DNA of 10,347 nt, taken from CAVRZY01 sp963725415. Its GTDB lineage: Bacteria; Acidobacteriota; Terriglobia; Bryobacterales; Bryobacteraceae. The stretch's first letter is position 1, and each line of letters opens with the position of its first letter. A program made the translations under genes and the position numbers. The DNA is taken from positions 1 through 10,347 of the forward strand of contig CAVRZY010000268.1 of the NCBI GenBank assembly GCA_963725415.1, written 5' to 3'. The notes beneath the pieces are model-generated. The model searched no databases. It was not told the DNA's origin and worked only from the letters and a program-made list of their open reading frames with translations. This document shows, piece after piece, positions 6,866 through 10,347 of the stretch.

Positions 6866-6894
6866 CCCCCGAGACTGAGAAGGTGTGAAAAAAT
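6866..6894 (-). repeat. Inner inverted repeat, right arm (29 bp)
   Basis: It begins with five C and reads into GTGAAAAAAT; it is complementary to 6746-6774 with two mismatches near the CAC/GTG step. Confidence 0.85.
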
Positions 6895-6912
6895 CACTCC
6901 GGCTACGCGGGT

Positions 6913-6932
6913 GGCAGGCCAAACGGCCTGCC
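6913..6932. repeat. Hairpin 5 of the element
   Basis: GGCAGGCC and GGCCTGCC form a perfect 8-bp stem with an AAAC loop. Confidence 0.75.
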
Positions 6933-6965
6933 CCACGCTGCAATCAACGCACTTAGACCACCGTG

Positions 6966-6987
6966 GGACAGGCGGTTTCGCCTGTCC
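6966..6987. repeat. Hairpin 6 of the element
   Basis: GGACAGGCG and CGCCTGTCC form a perfect 9-bp stem with a GTTT loop. Six T follow within six bases on the plus strand (6993-6998), again terminator-like in shape although no plus-strand gene precedes it. Confidence 0.75.
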
Positions 6988-6991
6988 GCCG

Positions 6992-7018
6992 ATTTTTTCA
7001 CAGCTTCTGAGGCATTAC
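6992..7018 (-). repeat. Right terminal inverted repeat, 27 bp
   Basis: It is the exact reverse complement of 6632-6658. It ends GGCATTAC, immediately followed by the right target duplication. Confidence 0.92.
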
Positions 7019-7026
7019 CGAAACTC
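7019..7026. repeat. Target-site duplication, right copy, inside the SagB-like stop codon
   Basis: CGAAACTC repeats 6624-6631. Its last two bases are part of the stop codon of the SagB-like gene (7025-7027), so the element inserted exactly at the gene's end without breaking it. Confidence 0.85.
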
Positions 7027-8563
7027 AGGCGTCCGCGGGACGCCGGGCGGGCTGCCCGATGGCCACCAGAAAGATGGCGCTCTTGCCGGCGGCGTGAGGA
7101 GAGAAGAATTGGATCACGTCGTCGTCGTAGAAAGTCAGACCCGTAGCGCCCAGGCGGTGGGCGTAGGCCGCGAGGTAGAGTTTTCCGCCCAGGATGCCAG
7201 CTTCCAACTGGACGGTGCGGTAGCCGCGGTTCCCAAAGCGGGAGAGGCAGCGGTTGAAGTCGGCTAGGAAGAAGACGGCCACGGCGGCGTCGCCGGCTAG
7301 GCTCTGCTCCAGAGCTAGGTAGGCGGCGCGGTTGCGGAAGTCGCCGTATCGCAGGGCCTCGAGCGTCCGGTCGCTCGCGCGGTAGAAATAGGCGCCCGGC
7401 TTCAGACCCTCGACCGCGTTTACGATGAGGTAAAGGTCGTTGAGACTGGCGCCCGCGGGAGCCAGGAAGTCGGCATCGATGCCGCCGGTGGAGCGCTCCA
7501 GGATGGTGGACAGTTGACCCAGACTAATCGGTTCGCGCAGGAAGCGGCGGCTGGAGCCGCGGCGCAGGATGACGTCTTCCAGCGTGTCCTGGGGCATTTG
7601 CCGATCGTCCAACGGGCACAGTGGCAGGAGATCCCCGGCGGGCGGGGGTGGGGGGACCGAATCGATCGAGCCGGCTCTCCAGGCGGCCACTTCCTCGGCC
7701 CTTGGGAGCGAGGAAGCGGCGTGAATCTCGCGCATGGCGGGATAATCGACCTCTGTTCTCGATAGCGGCGCTGTCTTGAGCTCCAGCGGCAGAAGTTCGC
7801 TCGGGGGGGCGGGGGGCTGGAACTCGGTGTGACCCACCGAGACCAGCGACAGCGAGACCTCGCGGTCTGCCTCCAGCCCCAACAGAGCATTGACCTCTTC
7901 GTCCACGAAGCCGCACACCAGTCGCGCCGACAGCTTCAGCCCGGCCGCAACAGCCAGCAGATTGGCCACGATGGTCCCGTTATCCCAGCCGAAGTGGCGG
8001 TAGGTGCGGGCCTGATATTTCCAGGCGTTGCGCCAGTACGTACCAGTGGAGACGACCACCACGGGCGCCTGGAGCACGGAGGGCTCCTCGGCTGCGGCCG
8101 CTATCACCACGCCGCTGAAGTCGCCTTCGCGCAGACGGCGGAGAGCCAGATCGCGCGGGCTGAAGTGGTAAATCCCGGCCGGCAGGTTGGGCAGAGGCCC
8201 GCAGACCAGGTACAACTCGATCTCGTACAGCGCTCCGGTGCAGGCCGCGGCGCGGAAGAGGATCTCTCCACGGCGGCGTTTGGTGATGCCGGCGGAGAAG
8301 TACAGCAGGTGAGCGAGGTTCTTGAGATTGGGCAGCTTCTCCACCTTGGACACCTCCGGCAACCCCGCCAGCGCCGACAGAACCGGGACCCCGGTCCGCT
8401 CGGCCGCCGGGGGCAGCGAAATGGGCGGCAGATCCAGGTAAGTCTTGAAGGGTAGCGGCTGGTTGGCCCAGTCCAGGAAGTGGGTGCTCTTCCGGATGCT
8501 CTCGTAGGTGTGTTTGGTGCCCAGGTGGTAGTTCCAAGCTTTCTCAGTGTCCTGATTCGGCAT
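7025..8563 (-). CDS. SagB/ThcOx-like dehydrogenase with two nitroreductase-fold domains (512 aa)
   Basis: This looks like a SagB-type FMN oxidoreductase with tandem nitroreductase folds. The N-terminus (YHLGTKHTYESIRK, then HFLDWANQPLPFKTYLDLP) is the typical SagB opening. Domain 1 spans about residues 80-250 and ends with RTYRHFGWDNGTIVANLLAVAAGL. Domain 2 begins with ILRRGSSRRF (about 332-341), the usual flavin-phosphate-binding start, and runs to about 508. A Pro-rich linker (SVPPPPPAG) separates them. SagB enzymes oxidise azolines to azoles in RiPP pathways, but no YcaO cyclodehydratase or precursor peptide is seen here. The start at 8563 has AGGGGAAGT just upstream; an in-frame ATG at 8593 would add ten residues. 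It overlaps the permease gene by 20 bp, so the two are co-transcribed. An F420-related reductase role is an alternative, given fno and cofD nearby. Confidence 0.86.
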   Translation of the reverse strand: MPNQDTEKAWNYHLGTKHTYESIRKSTHFLDWANQPLPFKTYLDLPPISLPPAAERTGVPVLSALAGLPEVSKVEKLPNLKNLAHLLYFSAGITKRRRGEILFRAAACTGALYEIELYLVCGPLPNLPAGIYHFSPRDLALRRLREGDFSGVVIAAAAEEPSVLQAPVVVVSTGTYWRNAWKYQARTYRHFGWDNGTIVANLLAVAAGLKLSARLVCGFVDEEVNALLGLEADREVSLSLVSVGHTEFQPPAPPSELLPLELKTAPLSRTEVDYPAMREIHAASSLPRAEEVAAWRAGSIDSVPPPPPAGDLLPLCPLDDRQMPQDTLEDVILRRGSSRRFLREPISLGQLSTILERSTGGIDADFLAPAGASLNDLYLIVNAVEGLKPGAYFYRASDRTLEALRYGDFRNRAAYLALEQSLAGDAAVAVFFLADFNRCLSRFGNRGYRTVQLEAGILGGKLYLAAYAHRLGATGLTFYDDDVIQFFSPHAAGKSAIFLVAIGQPARRPADA

Positions 8564-9470
8564 ACTTCCCCTTTTCCAAATTGAGTATGACACCCCACAG
8601 CAGGGCGAAGCCAGTCAATTGCACGGCGGAGATGCGGGCGCCCAAGACGGCCCAGTTCAGCAGGGTCGCCACGGCCGGAAAACTGAGTTCGGCGATGGCG
8701 GCGCGGGAGGCGCGGGCGTGCCGGAGACCGCGGTAGTAAACGATGAGTGCCAGCAGCCCGGGGACCAGGGCCAAAACCAGCAGCGCAACCGCCTGGCCAG
8801 CCCCCACTACCAGCGCCATGGAAGAAGAGTGTATCCAGGCCAGTATCAGAAGCAAGGGCGTCGCAACGACGATGCGGAGCGCCGTCAAGGTCGAGAATGA
8901 TAGGCGGTCAAGAGCCCAGCGGCCCAGCACCGTCGAGGCGCCCCACAGAGCGGCGGCAGCCAGCGCCAGCAGAGCTGCGGCCGCCGGGACAGGCGGCCTG
9001 AAACGGAAAGGGTTCTGGGCGCCGAAGCTAACCAGGTACGCGCCCCAGAGCGCCAGCAACAGGGAAATCCAGAAGCGCCGCCCGAGCTGTTCTCCCAGCA
9101 GGTGGCGGGCCAGTAGGGCCGCGAAGAGGGGCTGCGTCTTTTGCAGCAGCACCGCCGTGGTGGGGTTGCCCATGCGGATGGCTTCGGTGAACAAAACCGT
9201 GCCAACCGCGGAGCCTCCCCAGGAAACCCCCAAGACCGCGCCCCACCGGGAGGGTTCCAGGGCCCGCCATTGGGCGCGGGCACGCCAGCACACCGGCAAC
9301 AGGGCCAGGGTCAGAATGAGGTGCTCGATCAGAACGATCTGGGGACTGCTGAAGCTGGAGGTAAGCGGGCGGCGGAGCACGGTATCGGTGCCCCACAGGC
9401 TCGCGCCCAGGGCCACCCACAGCAGCGCCCAACGCCGGTCCACCAGCCAATTGTAGAATGATGGACGCAT
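8544..9470 (-). CDS. EamA/DMT-family permease (308 aa, 10 TM)
   Basis: This is a drug/metabolite transporter-superfamily protein with two EamA repeats of about five membrane helices each. Repeat 1 begins WALLWVALGASLWGTDTVLRR and contains LLQKTQPLFAALLARHLLGE; repeat 2 begins with LLALAAAALWGASTVLGRWAL and ends with SFPAVATLLNWAVLGARISA plus a final helix. Such proteins export amino acids or small metabolites across the inner membrane; the substrate is unknown. The ATG at 9470 gives a short cytosolic lead before helix 1. The frame continues open to 9878, but that part is antisense to fno, polar, and rejected. No clear Shine-Dalgarno is present, so a GTG at 9443 remains possible. The start codon overlaps that of fno on the opposite strand. 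Its 3' end overlaps the SagB-like gene, suggesting they act together. Confidence 0.89.
   Translation of the reverse strand: MRPSFYNWLVDRRWALLWVALGASLWGTDTVLRRPLTSSFSSPQIVLIEHLILTLALLPVCWRARAQWRALEPSRWGAVLGVSWGGSAVGTVLFTEAIRMGNPTTAVLLQKTQPLFAALLARHLLGEQLGRRFWISLLLALWGAYLVSFGAQNPFRFRPPVPAAAALLALAAAALWGASTVLGRWALDRLSFSTLTALRIVVATPLLLILAWIHSSSMALVVGAGQAVALLVLALVPGLLALIVYYRGLRHARASRAAIAELSFPAVATLLNWAVLGARISAVQLTGFALLWGVILNLEKGKYAESGH
9454..9459 (+). promoter_or_regulatory. Possible -10 box for fno (TAGAAT)
   Basis: TAGAAT lies 9 bases before the fno ATG, within the permease coding region. A start site 6-8 bases downstream would give an almost leaderless mRNA, consistent with the lack of a Shine-Dalgarno. 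No recognisable -35 was found. Confidence 0.25.
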
Positions 9471-10146
9471 GCAGCACACCATTGCGGTAGTGGGCGGAAC
9501 CGGGGCGGAGGGATTCGGGCTGGCCTTGCGCTTTGCGCGGGCCGGGGCGCGCGTGCGGATCGGCTCGCGGGATCTCGAGAAGGCCCGGAACGCGGCGCGA
9601 CGAGCTGTGGATCTGGCGGGGGCCGGGGAGATCGAGGGGCGGCTGAATCCCCAGGCCGTCAGCGAGGCCGGCATCGTCGTGCTGACCGTGCCCCTGGCGG
9701 CGCAGATCGGCATCTTGAAGTCGGTGCGATCGAGCTTCCGCCCAGGGACGGTTCTGGTGGATGCAACGGTGCCGCTCGAGGTCGCCATCGGGGGCCGCCT
9801 CAGCCACACCGTGAGCCTGTGGGCCGGATCGGCGGCCCAGCAGGCGGCGCGATACGTACCGGAGGGTGTGGCTGTCACCTCGGCGTTTCACTGCCTGAGC
9901 GCCGAAGTGCTGGCCCGCATCGAGCAGGCGGTGGACAGCGATGTGCTCATCTGCGGCGACAGCGCCGAGGCCAAAGCCTCGGTTCGGGAACTGGTCGAGA
10001 TGATCCCCGGCGCGCGGGCGGTGGATGCCGGCCCCCTGGAGAATTCCCGCTACCTCGAAAATCTGGCCGCGCTGCTGATCTCGCTCAACCTGCGCTACAA
10101 GGTGAAAGGTTCGGGTGTGCGGATCACGGGACTAGGGACGGCGTGA
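9469..10146 (+). CDS. fno: NADPH:F420 oxidoreductase (225 aa)
   Basis: The protein matches Fno (NpdG), which transfers hydride between NADPH and coenzyme F420. The Rossmann start VVGGTGAEGFGLALRFA (residues 7-23) has the family's GGTG..G.GLALR pattern, and Gly32-Ser33-Arg34 after strand 2 is the motif that selects the NADP 2'-phosphate. VLTVPLAAQ and VDATVPLE follow, then AFHCLSAEVL and the C-terminal ENLAALLISLNLRYKVKGSGVRITG segment. Length is close to archaeal Fno (about 212). The ATG at 9469 places the glycine loop at the expected depth. It overlaps the divergent permease start (CATG) and, at its 3' end, overlaps cofD by GTGA, so it is the first gene of an F420 operon. The direction in vivo (F420 reduction or NADP reduction) cannot be told. 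Confidence 0.93.
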   Translation: MQHTIAVVGGTGAEGFGLALRFARAGARVRIGSRDLEKARNAARRAVDLAGAGEIEGRLNPQAVSEAGIVVLTVPLAAQIGILKSVRSSFRPGTVLVDATVPLEVAIGGRLSHTVSLWAGSAAQQAARYVPEGVAVTSAFHCLSAEVLARIEQAVDSDVLICGDSAEAKASVRELVEMIPGARAVDAGPLENSRYLENLAALLISLNLRYKVKGSGVRITGLGTA

Positions 10147-10347
10147 AAAGAATCGTAGTTTTGGCGGGGGGTGTGGGTGCGGCCCGGTTTCTCTCCGGGC
10201 TGGCCCCTGTCGTTGGTCCCGAGCGGCTCTTCATTGTCGGCAATACGGGGGATGACGCCGAGATCCACGGGCTGCATGTTTCACCGGACCTGGACACGGT
10301 GACGTACACGCTGGCCGGGCTGGCCAACCGGAAGCGCGGGTGGGGAA
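10143..10347 (+). CDS. cofD: 2-phospho-L-lactate transferase (F420 biosynthesis), 3' end outside window
   Basis: The first 68 residues are clear CofD (FbiA in actinobacteria): LAGGVGAARFLSGLA, the GNTGDDAEIHGLHVSPDLDT block and VTYTLAGLANRKRGWG, all highly conserved. The enzyme joins the side-chain precursor (from a lactyl-, phosphoenolpyruvyl- or glyceryl-diphospho-guanosine donor) to the deazaflavin Fo to make F420-0 or its dehydro form. Asp residues of NTGDD and SPDLD bind metal and Fo in known structures. The GTG start at 10143 overlaps the fno TGA (GTGA) and has AGGGAC a few bases upstream, so translation is coupled. The remaining three quarters of the protein lie beyond the window, so its intactness cannot be judged. 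Confidence 0.94.
   Translation, partial: MKRIVVLAGGVGAARFLSGLAPVVGPERLFIVGNTGDDAEIHGLHVSPDLDTVTYTLAGLANRKRGWG

Larger units (their letters stand above)
6632..7018. mobile_element. 387-bp non-autonomous IS66-type element (MITE-like) with six hairpins
   Basis: The stretch is bounded by perfect 27-bp terminal inverted repeats and an 8-bp direct duplication. It has no credible gene, so it must be moved in trans. IS66-family elements have ends beginning GTAA and make 8-bp duplications, which is exactly what is seen. Inside, a 20-bp motif around GTGAAAAAAT occurs four times in alternating orientation (about 6639-6658, 6746-6765, 6875-6894, 6992-7011), marking off three modules that each hold two hairpins. 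The hairpins are 6687-6710, 6717-6741, 6797-6817, 6842-6859, 6913-6932 and 6966-6987; several share a GGACAGGC/GCCTGTCC core. An inner 29-bp inverted repeat (6746-6774 with 6866-6894) nests within the outer one. The IS66 assignment is inference from ends and duplication length; no transposase is present in the window. Confidence 0.85.

Noticed and set aside
6640..6943. Two minus-strand open frames inside the 387-bp element
   Set aside because: They are made of the hairpins and inverted repeats and resemble no protein; no transposase motif is present.
6687..6987. CRISPR-like array
   Set aside because: The repeats alternate in orientation, spacing is uneven and the hairpins differ in sequence; there are no uniform direct repeats and no cas genes.
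6717..6998. Hairpin plus T-run structures as intrinsic terminators
   Set aside because: The two good cases (ending near 6752 and 6998) point along the plus strand, where no gene ends nearby; on the minus strand, where transcription would arrive, the T runs sit too far from the stems. They are better explained as parts of the repeated element.
8743..9456. Plus-strand open frame (237 codons) opposite the permease
   Set aside because: Arg/Ser/Ala-rich antisense shadow of a gene with ten clear membrane segments; no domain seen.
9471..9878. Possible 136-residue N-terminal extension of the permease
   Set aside because: It lies antisense to fno, is polar and Arg/Pro/Ser-rich, and EamA proteins begin close to the first helix, as they do with the ATG at 9470.

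Overview
The window reads as high-GC bacterial chromosome, densely packed and with all main genes intact. Three things suggest a soil- or sediment-type acidobacterium (Bryobacterales/Solibacteres-like): F420 genes, Tat-exported sulfatases, and GC-rich hairpins of the form GGACAGGC...GCCTGTCC. This assignment is an inference from gene content, not from a marker gene.

Layout. (1) Bases 1-2562, plus strand: three coupled genes, namely an LpxL-like acyltransferase (5' end outside the window), an acyl carrier protein and an AMP-forming acyl ligase. Both junctions are ATGA overlaps. The set looks like an acyl activation, carriage and transfer module for a lipid or lipidated metabolite whose product is unknown. 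(2) Bases 2694-3357, plus strand: a type II toxin-antitoxin pair (Phd/YefM-type antitoxin, PIN-domain VapC-type toxin), with a perfect 14-bp palindrome over the antitoxin start. (3) Bases 3338-6568, minus strand: a small flavin/F420-type split-barrel oxidoreductase followed by two Tat-exported formylglycine sulfatases of different subfamilies. (4) Bases 6624-7026: a gene-free, non-autonomous mobile element of 387 bp. It has perfect 27-bp terminal inverted repeats starting GTAA and an 8-bp target duplication, the signature of IS66-family transposition. Inside are six hairpins and four alternating copies of a 20-bp motif. (5) Bases 7025-9470, minus strand: an EamA-type permease and a SagB-like protein with two nitroreductase-fold domains. 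(6) Bases 9469-10347, plus strand: NADPH:F420 reductase and the start of cofD, so the organism probably makes and reduces coenzyme F420.

How the parts fit. Fno and CofD supply and reduce F420, and the oxidoreductase at 6170-6568 is of a family that often uses F420H2. The minus-strand genes (permease, SagB-like, oxidoreductase, sulfatase, sulfatase) would form one nearly continuous run if the 387-bp element were removed. It landed on the SagB-like stop codon and separated genes that would otherwise lie about 61 bp apart. The permease and fno are divergent and share their start bases (CATG), so their promoters must lie inside each other's reading frames. The most unusual object is the 387-bp element. 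The next most interesting are the acyltransferase-ACP-ligase module and the tandem SagB-like protein beside F420 genes with no RiPP partner in view.
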